Shown: piece by piece, positions 24,649 to 33,789 of the stretch | Layout: every line of letters starts with the position of its first letter | Numbering within the stretch: the stretch's first letter is position 1 | Assembly (NCBI RefSeq): GCF_017726655.1 | Contig: NZ_CP072308.1 | Location: 1,364,001 to 1,428,000 of the forward strand | Direction: 5' to 3' | DNA length: 64,000 nt | Origin: Agrobacterium tumefaciens | GTDB taxonomy: Bacteria; Pseudomonadota; Alphaproteobacteria; Rhizobiales; Rhizobiaceae | Notes under the pieces: model-generated | Seen by the model: the letters and a program-made list of their open reading frames with translations, nothing else | Told to the model about the DNA's origin: nothing | The model's database searches: none | Translations under genes and position numbers: made by a program

Positions 24649-25134
24649 TCAAGATTCTTGATATGGCAGCGCCTGTATAGGCCGCACGCCGTAGGTCTCA
24701 TAAGCGCTTTGCATTCTTTCACTCTCGCTGCGTTCGGGAAAGAGCTTGTAGCTTGGCGCCCAAATTCGGGAAACGCGGTCGATTTTGACCGCGATGACAT
24801 TCCGGATCGGAAAATCATCGCCTGCCATACGGCGCAGATCGACACTAAAGGCGTCAAAATCGGTGTCACTGGGAGGCAGGATCGTGGCATGGCCGGTGAG
24901 TTTGAAGCCTTTCTGACGAAACACGTCAATGAAGCTAACGCACACTTTTGGTCGGGCTAGAGCGTTGTGAACGCTATGCGACGACGCGATATCGGCGATG
25001 ACGATGTGGTCGTCACCGTAGCTGGTGAATATCTCCTTTGGCGTTACACTGGGCGTACCATTGTCGTCGATGGTTGCCAGCCAGCAGAGCACTGAGTTCT
25101 GCAGGTCAACTTTGATCGCATCGTTGATTTTCAT
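24649..25134 (-). CDS. pyridoxamine 5'-phosphate oxidase family flavoprotein
   Basis: This 161-residue protein has the split-barrel FMN-binding fold: SVLCWLATIDDNGTPSVTPK, then DHIVIADIASSHSVHNALAR and VCVSFIDVFRQKGFKLTGHA. It lacks the longer C-terminal motif of true PdxH, so it is a general PPOX-class flavin or F420/heme-type protein of unknown substrate. The ATG at 25134 has GGGAGGAAAGCC before it. Its base composition is lower in GC than that of most neighbours. Confidence 0.8.
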   Translation of the reverse strand: MKINDAIKVDLQNSVLCWLATIDDNGTPSVTPKEIFTSYGDDHIVIADIASSHSVHNALARPKVCVSFIDVFRQKGFKLTGHATILPPSDTDFDAFSVDLRRMAGDDFPIRNVIAVKIDRVSRIWAPSYKLFPERSESERMQSAYETYGVRPIQALPYQES

Positions 25135-25182
25135 GGCTTTCCTCCCGTTTTTGCGCGATGGCCCCGAGCATGATGGGTCATA

Positions 25183-25884
25183 TCATCCGGCCTGCCCGCT
25201 TATGGTCGAGAAGATGGTGCTCGCTTCAATCGATATGAGCAGCGCAAGCGCGAGCGCCACGAAACTCGCCACAACAAAGGCGGCGGCGAAAATCAGGCCC
25301 GATTTGATGAGGCCAATGCGGAGTTCGCCGCGCAGCCAGCGAATTTCCGCCTGGGCGTACCAGAGGGCGGCAAGTGCAACGGTCATGAGACCGAAGGTCA
25401 TTCCCTGTCCACCCGGCATGGTGACCACATCCAACCCGAGGACCAGGATCAGCGTAAAGGGTGCTGTTACGTAGCATTGACTGAAGAATGGAGGTCGCAA
25501 CGAGTTGCGAGTCAAGCGCATCTTTCTCAAACGCAGCGCAGCGACCGCCATGCACAGAGGATAGACGCTGAATATGACCCCTCGCGCAATAAGCAGGTTC
25601 GACCCGGAGCCCAGTTGCCTGGCCGCGAGGTTGGCATCGAATATCGAGGGGAGCGATGCGGTGAGCGCTTGGGACAGAAGCAATGTTATCAGCAGAAAGA
25701 GCGGCGGGCTGAGCGTATCGTCATATTGATCTTCAAGCCGGTCATCGAGTTCCGTATCGGCATAACGCATCATACTGAGTGGACTGACGACGGATCGCCA
25801 CATGGTCATCGGATAAAACACAAGCCACGAAACCAGCTCATAAAGCAGATCTTCGAGGGATTTCAGTACCTTCATGAAATCCAA
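25183..25884 (-). CDS. multi-pass membrane protein of unknown function
   Basis: This 233-residue protein has about five membrane segments, including PPLFLLITLLLSQALTA, GVIFSVYPLCMAVAAL, VTAPFTLILVLGLDVVTM and LIFAAAFVVASFVALALALL, in a layout like small permease or Yip1-type proteins. The start is taken as TTG at 25884 because GGAGG lies 7 bases before it; the ATG at 25875 would be too far from that site. It is upstream of the PPOX gene (48 bp between) and could be co-transcribed with it. Confidence 0.65.
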   Translation of the reverse strand: MDFMKVLKSLEDLLYELVSWLVFYPMTMWRSVVSPLSMMRYADTELDDRLEDQYDDTLSPPLFLLITLLLSQALTASLPSIFDANLAARQLGSGSNLLIARGVIFSVYPLCMAVAALRLRKMRLTRNSLRPPFFSQCYVTAPFTLILVLGLDVVTMPGGQGMTFGLMTVALAALWYAQAEIRWLRGELRIGLIKSGLIFAAAFVVASFVALALALLISIEASTIFSTISGQAG

Positions 25885-25986
25885 ACTTCGACCTCCGTCA
25901 CTCGTGCATCCACCACCTGACGATGCTAGCAGCGCAAACGAGGGCAGTCACCATCGTCAACATGCGTGAGGCAGATGATCAAAAGA

Positions 25987-26015
25987 AAACCCCTCACAGC
26001 GGACTGGAGGGGTTT
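25987..26015 (-). terminator. terminator of the F0 operon
   Basis: AAACCCCTC and GAGGGGTTT form a 9-bp stem. On the minus strand it is followed by a T-rich run (TTTTCTTTT). It stands 38 bp after the stop of the b subunit gene and closes the atp operon. Confidence 0.9.
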
Positions 26016-26052
26016 CCAATTTTATGACCATCCAAGGCCTTATGGTCGCGTG

Positions 26053-26538
26053 TTAGTTCAGCTTCGACTTCACTTCGCCGATCGTGGCGGTGAAAAGCTT
26101 GGCCTTTGCGGCGGCCGTCGTCTTTTCGGCCAGCAGCTTCTCGGAAGCGGCGATGGCGATGTCGACGGCGGCAGCGCGGACGGCGCCGATGGCGTCTTCT
26201 TCGGCCTGCTTGATCTTCTGTTCCGAAAGAGCCGTGCGGCGGGCGACGAATTCTTCCGTCTTCTGCTTGGCTTCTTCGGTCAGCGCTGCGGCTTCGCGTT
26301 CAGCGGCGGCGACGATGCCGGCGGCTTCGGCTTCGGCTTCCTTGCGCTTGCGCTGATATTCGGCCAGCAGGTGCTGGGCCTCTTCACGCAGGCGCTTCGC
26401 TTCAGCCAGCTCGTCCTGAATGTTCTGCGCGCGCTCGTCCAGAGACTTGGAGAGCATGCCCGGAACCTTGAGGTAAGCGATCAGGACGAAGAAGAGAACG
26501 AGACCGACGAGAGCGAAAAATGATGCATCAAATGCCAT
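26053..26538 (-). CDS. atpF: ATP synthase F0 subunit b
   Basis: Subunit b forms the peripheral stalk that holds F1 against rotation. The 161-residue protein has an N-terminal membrane helix (FFALVGLVLFFVLIAYL), then a long charged, alanine-rich coiled coil (RAQNIQDELAEAKRLREEAQ onward) to the C terminus. It follows the b' gene after one base and is the last gene of the operon. Two different b-type subunits, as here, are usual in alphaproteobacteria and cyanobacteria. Confidence 0.95.
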   Translation of the reverse strand: MAFDASFFALVGLVLFFVLIAYLKVPGMLSKSLDERAQNIQDELAEAKRLREEAQHLLAEYQRKRKEAEAEAAGIVAAAEREAAALTEEAKQKTEEFVARRTALSEQKIKQAEEDAIGAVRAAAVDIAIAASEKLLAEKTTAAAKAKLFTATIGEVKSKLN

Positions 26539-26539
26539 G

Positions 26540-27181
26540 TCAGGCTCCCTTCACGTTCGAAGCGGCGGCAATCGCTGCCTTCACGTCCGTGTCCTTGACC
26601 TTGGCGCCAACCAGCTGGTTGACGATCGCGGTCGCGGTTTCCTCGGCAATTGCGCCGACATCGGTGAATGCCTGTTCCTTGATGCCTGCAATGCGCTTTT
26701 CAGCGGCGGCCAACTTTTCCGCCAGACCGGCTTCGATTGCGGCGCGGTCGGCATCGGCCTTGGCTTTAGCGGCGTCACGGGCCGCGGCGCCGATCGAGCT
26801 TGCCTTGGCGCGGGCTGCCGCGAGTTCTTTTTCATAGGTTTCGACGGCTGCGTCGGCTTCGGCTTTCAGCCGTGCCGCTTCGTCGAGATCCTGTGCAATG
26901 CGTCCGTGACGGTTTTCGAGAATGCCGCCAACGCGCGGAACGATGACCTTCTGCATGAGCAGGTAGAAAAGGCCAAACGTAATCGCCAGCCAAAGGACCT
27001 GCGATGCATAAGTAGACTGGTCGAACGGCGGGAAAACGCCGGAAGAACCGTGCTCGGCGCCATGCGCTACACCGGTTTCCGTGTGCGTGGCTTCCGGTTG
27101 CGGCTGGCCAACGGCCGGAGTTTCCGTATGCGTTTCACCTACGGTCGGTGCTGACTGGGCATAAGCCTCGGTCACGAACAT
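26540..27181 (-). CDS. ATP synthase F0 subunit b'
   Basis: This 213-residue b-type subunit pairs with b in the peripheral stalk. Residues 1-65 are a periplasmic/N-terminal extension rich in Glu, Thr and Pro (after [20 protein letters not shown]), followed by a membrane helix ([20 protein letters not shown]) and a coiled coil. The ATG at 27181 has GGAGGTGAGC directly before it; the longer frame to 27403 is not coding. A 10-bp hairpin lies between it and atpE upstream. Confidence 0.93.
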   Translation of the reverse strand: MFVTEAYAQSAPTVGETHTETPAVGQPQPEATHTETGVAHGAEHGSSGVFPPFDQSTYASQVLWLAITFGLFYLLMQKVIVPRVGGILENRHGRIAQDLDEAARLKAEADAAVETYEKELAAARAKASSIGAAARDAAKAKADADRAAIEAGLAEKLAAAEKRIAGIKEQAFTDVGAIAEETATAIVNQLVGAKVKDTDVKAAIAAASNVKGA

Positions 27182-27212
27182 GCTCACCTCCAGGGGGGAC
27201 TGCAAATGCGAA

Positions 27213-27247
27213 GGATCACGGCACGCTATCGTTGCGGGCCGTGATCC
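27213..27247 (-). promoter_or_regulatory. intercistronic hairpin between atpE and b' gene
   Basis: GGATCACGGC (27213-27222) and GCCGTGATCC (27238-27247) form a perfect 10-bp stem with a 15-base loop, 17 bases after the atpE stop. It is not followed by a T-run. It may stabilise the upstream atpE part of the message or partly terminate transcription, favouring the multicopy c subunit. Confidence 0.6.
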
Positions 27248-27263
27248 AGACCTGATGCCGTTA

Positions 27264-27491
27264 TCAGACAGCGAACAGGAGAAGGAGAGCAACGAGCAGC
27301 GAGAAGATGCCCAGAGCTTCCGTAACGGCGAAGCCGAATACCAGACGGCCGAACTGGCTGTCGGCAGCAGAGGGGTTGCGCAGTGCGCCGGACAGGTAAT
27401 CACCGAAGATACGGCCGAGTGCGAGGGACGTACCAGCCATGCCGAGGCATGCGAGACCTGCGCCGATGTACTTTGCTGCTTCCGCTTCCAT
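27264..27491 (-). CDS. atpE: ATP synthase F0 subunit c
   Basis: Subunit c builds the rotating ring. The 75-residue protein has two membrane helices ([20 protein letters not shown] and [20 protein letters not shown]) joined by the polar loop with ALRNPSA. The proton-binding carboxylate is glutamate 58 (TEALGI). The polar loop and lengths are normal. It sits between atpB and the b' gene. Confidence 0.97.
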   Translation of the reverse strand: MEAEAAKYIGAGLACLGMAGTSLALGRIFGDYLSGALRNPSAADSQFGRLVFGFAVTEALGIFSLLVALLLLFAV

Positions 27492-27563
27492 GTGAGACTC
27501 CTTGAGATATAGGTTGTTGCGGCTGTTTTTGACGCCCGTTTCCGGGGCCAGCGACTTTACTTC

Positions 27564-28313
27564 TCAGTGACCACCATGCACGGCGTCGTTCAGGTACATG
27601 CAAGTCAGTACCGCGAAGACATAAGCCTGCAGGAAGGCAACGAGAAATTCGAGAGCGGTCATGGCGACCGTCATGATGAGAGGCAGGACTGCGCCGCCGA
27701 CGCCGAGCGCGCCGAGCGCGCTCATGGAGGCGACGAAGCCTGCGAAAACCTTAAGCGTGATGTGGCCGGCCAGCATGTTCGCGAAAAGACGGACGGAAAG
27801 GCTGATCGGACGCGACAGGAAGGAGATCATTTCAATCGACGCCACAAGCGGCAGAAGCGCCTTGGGCACGCCCGAGGGGGCAAAGATGCCGAAGAAATGC
27901 AGGCCGTGCTTGTAGAAACCGTAAACGACGACCGTACCGATGACGAGGCAGGCGAGCGCGAAGGTAACGATGATCTGGCTGGTGACCGTGAAGAAATACG
28001 GGAACATGCCGAGCAGGTTTGCCGTCAGCACGAACATGAACAGCGAGAAAACGAAGGGGAAGAACACCATGCCCTTTTTGCCGGCGCCTTCACGCAGCAT
28101 GGAGGCGATGAACTCATAGGACATTTCGGCAACGGACTGCATGCGGGTCGGGATAAGACCGCGGTTCGACGTTGCGAAATAAAGGAAACCCGAAGCAGCA
28201 GCCACGGTCGCGACCATGAAGAGCGACGCATTGGTGAAGGAAAAATCGACGCCGCCAATTTCGATCGGAATGATCGGCTGCACCAAGAACTGATGGGTCG
28301 GATCGTTTGCCAC
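27564..28313 (-). CDS. atpB: ATP synthase F0 subunit a
   Basis: Subunit a forms the two half-channels for protons. The 249-residue protein has five or six membrane helices, and the essential arginine lies in [20 protein letters not shown]. The last helix region is [20 protein letters not shown], typical of the family. It is preceded by atpI after 61 bp and followed by atpE after 72 bp. Confidence 0.97.
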   Translation of the reverse strand: MANDPTHQFLVQPIIPIEIGGVDFSFTNASLFMVATVAAASGFLYFATSNRGLIPTRMQSVAEMSYEFIASMLREGAGKKGMVFFPFVFSLFMFVLTANLLGMFPYFFTVTSQIIVTFALACLVIGTVVVYGFYKHGLHFFGIFAPSGVPKALLPLVASIEMISFLSRPISLSVRLFANMLAGHITLKVFAGFVASMSALGALGVGGAVLPLIMTVAMTALEFLVAFLQAYVFAVLTCMYLNDAVHGGH

Positions 28314-28374
28314 CGGCTGCCCTCTTTACCTGTCGCCGCCTGTCGCGGCATCTCAACTGTAAGGAAAAACAGCC

Positions 28375-28740
28375 TTAAAGGCCGCGTTTTCCACCCTCGT
28401 CCTGTCTGTCCGCCTTCTCCAGCAGCGGCGGCTTGGCCACCGCGCCGGTCGAGCGCAACACATTCAATACGCCTGCGCAGAAACCGAGAAGAAGAAGAAC
28501 GATCATCCCCCACGGCGACGTGCCGGCAAAATAGTCCAGAAGATAACCCAGCATAGCGCCGACCACGATGGCCGAAATGAACTCCGATGAGAGCTTTACC
28601 GCCATCGCAAAGCCTTTCCGGCTTTCCGCAGCATTTGTCTCCGCCCTCACTTCCGCCTCATCATCCGCCTTCACCTTTGCCAACTCGTCGGCTAGGCGCT
28701 TGCGGCGCTCGTCCAGACTATCGTCACGGTTGCCAGTCAT
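28375..28740 (-). CDS. atpI: ATP synthase subunit I (AtpI)
   Basis: AtpI assists F0 assembly, notably of the c ring. The 121-residue protein has a highly charged N-terminal half (DERRKRLADELAKVKADDEA) and two membrane helices (FISAIVVGAMLGYLLDYFAG and WGMIVLLLLGFCAGVLNVLR). It is the first gene of the operon. The 270 bp upstream to the hydrolase gene holds the operon promoter. Confidence 0.9.
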   Translation of the reverse strand: MTGNRDDSLDERRKRLADELAKVKADDEAEVRAETNAAESRKGFAMAVKLSSEFISAIVVGAMLGYLLDYFAGTSPWGMIVLLLLGFCAGVLNVLRSTGAVAKPPLLEKADRQDEGGKRGL

Positions 28741-29010
28741 CTTAGAATCCCACCCATTTTCTCCGTTCCAGCCATGCCAGAACCCTTTGGAGTTGTAAAC
28801 GGTGACGGATTAAGCCTGTTCCAGCCCGCTCTGAAGTCGCGCGCAACATAGTTTTAGGGGCTTCTCTAGTCAAGGCACAGATGACGGTTGTTTCAGCACA
28901 AATTAATGATGCAAAAACAATGGCTTGACTCAAAATCCCAGTTTAAGGGCGATGTTTCGTGGGGGAATCGGCATTTTTGACACGCAAAATGCGACAAAAT
29001 GCCGGTGGTA

Positions 29011-30174
29011 TCAGCTCCAGCCGCCACCATAGGTACGGTAAAAGACATGCAGGCCGATTCTGCCGACCTTCTTCATGGTCTTGCCCCAGGCCGGACGCAC
29101 ATAGACGGCGTGATAATGGGTGGCGGAGCCAACTTCCTTCAGCCAGATCTTGCCAGCCGTGGTCGCCATCGCCACTTCGCGCGCCATCTTCCAATGGCGC
29201 TCGGAATTCACGCGGTCCTTGATGTTATCGCAGGCGAAGGAGAACTGGCAGCGGTTGCGCCAGTCCTTGTTCTGGTAAACCACGCCGCAGATGGTTTTTG
29301 GATAAGCGGGATTGCGCACGCGGTTGAGGATGACCTGGGCCACCGCCGCCTGACCTTTAACGGACTCACCGCGCGCCTCGAAATAGATGCCCGACGCGAG
29401 GCATTGTTGTTCGGCCGGAGAGAACACGGCTGCCGGCAACGGCGTTGCGGCCCAGGCGTGGTCATCAGGGTTGATCTGCGGCACGAAGCGGCCGGTCTCC
29501 GGCTTTTTAAGAATGGCGTCGAATGGGGATTCGCGGGCGAAGTCCGGTTCGGCCGGCGCATAGGCGGTGGCGAGAATGTCCGGTGTGCGGTTGGTAATGA
29601 GTTCGGCCAGCATCGGCGAGACGCTCTTATCCGCCTTCTTCTCGTCGCGGCGGAAATAGAAGGAGGCGAGTTCGATATCCTTGCCGCGCTTCGGTTTGAC
29701 GAAGGCGGTGCGATCCTTGCGCTTCAGCGGCTCTATATCCAGCATCGAGGTGCGCTGCAGCACCGAACCCGCGGTGAAGGCCTTCGGCGGCTGCATGATT
29801 TCGGTGGCGACGATGCGGCCCTTCTTGGCGGCACGGTTGACGCGTTCGCTGTCAGGCGTTGTCGTCTCTCCCTTCTTGTTGGTGACGAAAGCAACCTTGC
29901 TGCCATCCGGCAGGGTCATGCCACCACCATGCAGCGCCTCGTCCCCCTGCGCATCGTTGAATGTGAGGGAGGCATTGTGCGTGGAGCCGGCCGGAGAGGC
30001 GGTCAGCACCATGCGCCATTGTTCGCCGCCTTTATCCAGGCCTGCCAGTAGCGAGGCAAGATCCGCCCGCGCGGCAAGCGAAGGAAAGACAAGCCAGGCA
30101 GCAAGGCCGAAGACGACGGGTGACGTCCAGCTGGACGCCCATCCCGGAAAGGACGCGGGGGACCGACGACGCAT
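29011..30174 (-). CDS. SleB-type cell wall hydrolase
   Basis: This 387-residue protein has an N-terminal signal or membrane segment (SPVVFGLAAWLVFPSLAARA), a long poorly conserved middle, and a C-terminal hydrolase_2 (SleB) domain (YFEARGESVKGQAAVAQVIL, then YPKTICGVVYQ and CQFSFACDN). Family members cleave glycan strands of peptidoglycan. The glutamate in EARGE is the likely catalytic residue. The ATG at 30174 is chosen; a TTG at 30216 is possible. An inverted repeat upstream lies in the leader or over that TTG. Confidence 0.88.
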   Translation of the reverse strand: MRRRSPASFPGWASSWTSPVVFGLAAWLVFPSLAARADLASLLAGLDKGGEQWRMVLTASPAGSTHNASLTFNDAQGDEALHGGGMTLPDGSKVAFVTNKKGETTTPDSERVNRAAKKGRIVATEIMQPPKAFTAGSVLQRTSMLDIEPLKRKDRTAFVKPKRGKDIELASFYFRRDEKKADKSVSPMLAELITNRTPDILATAYAPAEPDFARESPFDAILKKPETGRFVPQINPDDHAWAATPLPAAVFSPAEQQCLASGIYFEARGESVKGQAAVAQVILNRVRNPAYPKTICGVVYQNKDWRNRCQFSFACDNIKDRVNSERHWKMAREVAMATTAGKIWLKEVGSATHYHAVYVRPAWGKTMKKVGRIGLHVFYRTYGGGWS

Positions 30175-30203
30175 GACTTTTTTCGAACGCAAAACCAGCA
30201 CTC

Positions 30204-30238
30204 CGAACACCAACAACCGAATTTTCTACAGGTGTTCG
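30204..30238. promoter_or_regulatory. inverted repeat CGAACACC/GGTGTTCG in hydrolase leader
   Basis: An exact 8-bp inverted repeat with a 19-base loop, 30-65 bp upstream of the hydrolase ATG. It covers the alternative TTG at 30216. It may be a protein-binding site or a message hairpin. Confidence 0.45.
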
Positions 30239-30383
30239 AGAATCTCTTATTAACCTTGATGGATGGTTAACGCTGCGATGGAAGATGCCTTCACGTTAAA
30301 GTGTGAGCATATTCTGATGCCGAGGCGTGAAGTCGATTTCGCATGTGCCGATCATAACGGCCAGGCAGGACATCTCCACATCA

Positions 30384-30494
30384 GTCATTCCGGCCTCGAG
30401 CCGCAATCCAGCGGAGACGCGTCGGCGCGCGTAAAGACCCCTTTCACCCCAAAAGATTTGGGCTGGCTGGATACCGGCTCAAGGCCGGCATGAC
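30384..30494. repeat. rhizobial-type intergenic palindromic element (copy 1)
   Basis: The element starts GTCATTCCGGCCT and ends AAGGCCGGCATGAC, an inverted repeat of 111 bp with a smaller internal hairpin (CCCAAAAGATTTGGG). It matches a second copy at 48551-48659 in end sequences, in GAGCCGCAATCCA and in the following GACGCGT. Size and plan resemble the RIME1 family of Rhizobium. It lies just past the kup stop. Confidence 0.75.
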
Positions 30495-30540
30495 GGAGAG
30501 ACCGAGATCGCCCAGCTACATCGAGGAGATGCCTGCCCCG

Positions 30541-32460
30541 TCACACGACGACGTGTGAACCGAGTTCCACCACGCGGTTGGCGGGCAGGCGGAAATAGTC
30601 CGAGGGATCGGCGGCGGTTTCGGCGAGCGCGATGAACAGGCGGTTCTGCCAGCCCGGCATGCCGGACTTGGGGTCCGGCACCAGCTTGCGGCGACCGAGA
30701 TAAAACGAGGTCGACATGATGTCGAACTTGTACCCGGTGCGGCGCAGATAGCCCAGCGCCTGTGTGACGTTCTGGGTTTCCATAAAGCCGAAATGCAGTT
30801 CGACCACAGCGAACCGGTCACTAAGTTTCGTCAGCGTGTAGCGATCTTCAGGATGAACGCGCGGCTGATCCTCGGTGCGGATCGTCAGGATGACGTTCTT
30901 GTCATGCAGCACGTGGTTGTGCTTGAGATTGTGCAGCAAGGCGGCTGGGGCTGCGTCCGGATCGCCGGTAAGGAAAATCGCGGTGCCAGGCACACGCACC
31001 GGCGCATGAGCGCTTTCCTTTTCAACCGAAGCAACGAAAGCCTTCAATGGCACGTCACCACGACGGGTTTTTGCGAACAGGATTTTCGAGCCGCGCTGCC
31101 AGGTCGTCATGATGATGGTGAAGGCGATCGCCAGGAGCACCGGCACATAACCGCCATCGTGGATTTTCAGCAGGTTTGCACCAAGGAAAATCAGTTCCAG
31201 CACCAGAAGCGGCGTCAGCACCGCAAGGGCAAGCCAGATCGACCATTGCCAGCGCTTGCGCACGAATTCGAAGAACATCAGGCTGGTGACGACCATCGCG
31301 CCGGTGACCGAAATGCCGTAAGCGGTCGCCAGCGCATCGGAACTCTTGAAGGTCAGCACCAGCGCGACAACGCCGAACAGCAGGATCGTGTTGACGGCCG
31401 GCAGGTAGATCTGCCCGGTGTTGGTCTCCGAGGTGAAGAGGATTTCCATGCGCGGCAGGTAGCCGAGGTGGATCGCCTGACGAACCAGCGAGAACGCGCC
31501 CGTTATCACTGCCTGGCTGGCAATGATGGTGGCGGCGGTGGCCAGAATGACGGCGGGCAGGATCGCCCATTGCGGGAACATCAGATAGAAGGGATTGGAC
31601 ATCGCCGCCGGGTCCTTCAGAACCAGCGCGCCCTGCCCGAGATAATTCAGCGTCAGCGCGGGAAACACCAGACAGAACCAGGCCCACTGGATGGGGCGGC
31701 GGCCGAAATGGCCGAGGTCTGCATAAAGCGCTTCCGCACCCGTGATCGTCAGGAACACCGCACCGAGAACGACGATGCCGTAAAAACCTTCATTGGCCAG
31801 AAACTCCACCGCATGCCAGGGGTTGAAGGCAAAGAGAATGCCAAAATCGTCTGCGATATGGATGAGGCCGGCACCGCCCATCACCAGGAACCAGACCGCG
31901 GTGATCGGCCCGAAGAATTTCGCGACCGTTCCGGTGCCGTGCGACTGAATCGCGAAGAGGCCAATCAGGATGCCGACCGAAATAGGAATGATGAAGGCGT
32001 CCATTTCCGGCGTGACGAGTTTCAGGCCTTCCACCGCCGAAAGGACTGAAAGCGCCGGGGTAATCATGGCATCGCCGAGGAACAGCGCTGCACCGATGAG
32101 TCCAAGCACGATGAGGACGCTGCGATGCGTGCCGGCGGTCTTCATCAACAGCGCCAGCAGCGACAGCGTACCGCCTTCGCCGTCATTGTCGGCGCGCAGC
32201 AAAAGCGTGATGTATTTAAAGGTGACGATGATCGTCAGCGACCAGATCATCAGCGATGTGAGGCCGATGACTTCCTCCTGCGTCACGCCGTCATAGGCGA
32301 TGGGGCGCAAAGCTTCGCGAAAGGCGTAGAGCGGGCTGGTGCCGATATCGCCATAAACGACGCCGATGGAACCAAGGATGGCGGCATAGAGCCCCTTGTT
32401 CTTGTGCGCGTCATCCGCATCCGGCTTCTCGGCAACATCCTTGTCAGCGATCTGGGACAT
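30541..32460 (-). CDS. kup: Kup potassium uptake transporter
   Basis: Kup takes up potassium with protons. The 639-residue protein has a dozen membrane segments and the first-helix signature [20 protein letters not shown], followed by [20 protein letters not shown] and the hydrophilic C-terminal domain. The ATG at 32460 has GGAGCCAGGATC upstream. It follows corA by 15 bp on the same strand, so the two are probably co-transcribed. The C-terminal region ends at SHVVV. Confidence 0.95.
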   Translation of the reverse strand: MSQIADKDVAEKPDADDAHKNKGLYAAILGSIGVVYGDIGTSPLYAFREALRPIAYDGVTQEEVIGLTSLMIWSLTIIVTFKYITLLLRADNDGEGGTLSLLALLMKTAGTHRSVLIVLGLIGAALFLGDAMITPALSVLSAVEGLKLVTPEMDAFIIPISVGILIGLFAIQSHGTGTVAKFFGPITAVWFLVMGGAGLIHIADDFGILFAFNPWHAVEFLANEGFYGIVVLGAVFLTITGAEALYADLGHFGRRPIQWAWFCLVFPALTLNYLGQGALVLKDPAAMSNPFYLMFPQWAILPAVILATAATIIASQAVITGAFSLVRQAIHLGYLPRMEILFTSETNTGQIYLPAVNTILLFGVVALVLTFKSSDALATAYGISVTGAMVVTSLMFFEFVRKRWQWSIWLALAVLTPLLVLELIFLGANLLKIHDGGYVPVLLAIAFTIIMTTWQRGSKILFAKTRRGDVPLKAFVASVEKESAHAPVRVPGTAIFLTGDPDAAPAALLHNLKHNHVLHDKNVILTIRTEDQPRVHPEDRYTLTKLSDRFAVVELHFGFMETQNVTQALGYLRRTGYKFDIMSTSFYLGRRKLVPDPKSGMPGWQNRLFIALAETAADPSDYFRLPANRVVELGSHVVV

Positions 32461-32475
32461 GATGATCCTGGCTCC

Positions 32476-33453
32476 TCAGAGCCAGCCCTTCCAACGAAAA
32501 AAGAGAAACGGGATGATTGCGGACAGCACCATGACGATTAGCGCAAGTGGGTAACCAAATGTCCAGTTCAACTCCGGCATGAGCTGAAAGTTCATTCCGT
32601 AGATGGAGGCCACCAGCGTTGGCGGCAGGAACACGACCGAAGCGATCGAGAAAATCTTGATGATGCCGTTCTGCTCGATATTGATGATGCCAAGCGAGGC
32701 GTCGAGCAGGAACGTCAGATTGCCCGAAACGAAGGAGGCATGTTCGTTCAGCGACTGGATATCGCGCCCGATGGACTTGCCCTGCTCCCTTGCGCCCTTG
32801 TCCGCGCTCGCCTGAGCGCTGGTGGAAAAGAACGTTTGCAGCCGCGCCAGCGATGCAAGACTGACGCGGACCTTCGAAATCAGCCGATGATAGGCAGCAA
32901 TATTGCTAAGACGATCCTCGAGATACCGCGGCGCCTTGCGCTTGGAACGGGCCTGGCTGCCCAGAATATCCGCAGCGAGATTATCGATCCCGGCGACCGA
33001 ATTTTCGAGAATTTCCGCCGTGCGGTCGACAATGGTTTCGAGCAGCTTCAATAGCAGCGCCGTGCCGCTGCGCATCTCATGGGGCGCGCGGGTAATGGCG
33101 GCGATGAAAAGATGGAAGGATTTCGGCTCTGCATAGCGGATCGTCACCAAACGGTTGCCGGCCAGAACAAAGGCAACGTCGGTCAGGCGCGGATCGTCCG
33201 AATCCGCCTTCCACACCAGAGACGCTGTCATGAAGACATTGGCGTCTTCCATATAGAGTCGGCTTGAGGGCTCGATATCCTTCAGGTCTTCGCGTGTGGG
33301 CAGCTCGACGCCCAGCAGCTTTTCCACATGCTGCTCTTCCGCCCTGTCCGGATTGACGAGATCGATCCAGACGATGTCGTCGGGAATCGGTCCGGAGCCG
33401 TCGTGTGCCGACAGGCTGATCGCCTCGCAATTGGCGCGATAGGCTTTTATCAA
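32476..33453 (-). CDS. corA: CorA magnesium transporter
   Basis: This 325-residue protein has the N-terminal cytoplasmic domain (DDIVWIDLVNPDRAEEQHVE, PTREDLKDIEPSSRLYMED), a long stalk helix and two C-terminal membrane helices. The first ends in the family signature YGMNF (ASIYGMNFQLMPELNWTFGY) and the last is LALIVMVLSAIIPFLFF. The start is TTG at 33453 (LIKAYRANCEAI), which matches the usual CorA N terminus; a purine-rich GGAG lies upstream. It is a separate paralogue from the ZntB-like protein at 12406. Confidence 0.93.
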   Translation of the reverse strand: MIKAYRANCEAISLSAHDGSGPIPDDIVWIDLVNPDRAEEQHVEKLLGVELPTREDLKDIEPSSRLYMEDANVFMTASLVWKADSDDPRLTDVAFVLAGNRLVTIRYAEPKSFHLFIAAITRAPHEMRSGTALLLKLLETIVDRTAEILENSVAGIDNLAADILGSQARSKRKAPRYLEDRLSNIAAYHRLISKVRVSLASLARLQTFFSTSAQASADKGAREQGKSIGRDIQSLNEHASFVSGNLTFLLDASLGIINIEQNGIIKIFSIASVVFLPPTLVASIYGMNFQLMPELNWTFGYPLALIVMVLSAIIPFLFFRWKGWL

Positions 33454-33789
33454 TCCGTTTCTCCGCTCCGCATCGCAGGCTTACCGCAATGCTGCTTAAC
33501 ATATCCTGTTTGCGGTCGGCAAACCTTTGGACGACACTTCAGGGAACGACGGAACGAGCGGGATCACCCAATCCCGAAAGCCCGATGGACCAAGAGCCAA
33601 ACGGCGCAGGCGTATGCGCCCAAAGCGGAATGCAATCAAGCAATATTTTTTCGCAACAGCATTGCAGGCGAAGCATTTCTTGAGCTCGAATTCAGAAACG
33701 CTATCGTGTACCTCCGGATAACCTTCTGTTTTCGAACATCTATTTAAAGAAGGCAGATGCGTCGCCGAGTATGAGCCATGCCCGGCGCG
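33454..33789. other. 336-bp region between corA and the Mrp gene
   Basis: No gene found. Short frames here lack ribosome sites and have atypical codons. The region is more AT-rich than its neighbours around 33640-33760 and probably carries the corA promoter and the end of the mrp message. Confidence 0.5.

Larger units (their letters stand above)
30175..30540. other. intergenic region with leader hairpin and palindromic repeat
   Basis: 366 bp between the hydrolase gene and the stop of kup. It holds the 8-bp inverted repeat CGAACACC/GGTGTTCG (30204-30238), the leader of the hydrolase gene, and the 111-bp palindromic element described separately. I see no gene. Confidence 0.6.

Noticed and set aside
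30295..30493. short open frame between kup and the wall hydrolase
   Set aside because: Most of it is the palindromic element, so the frame is incidental.
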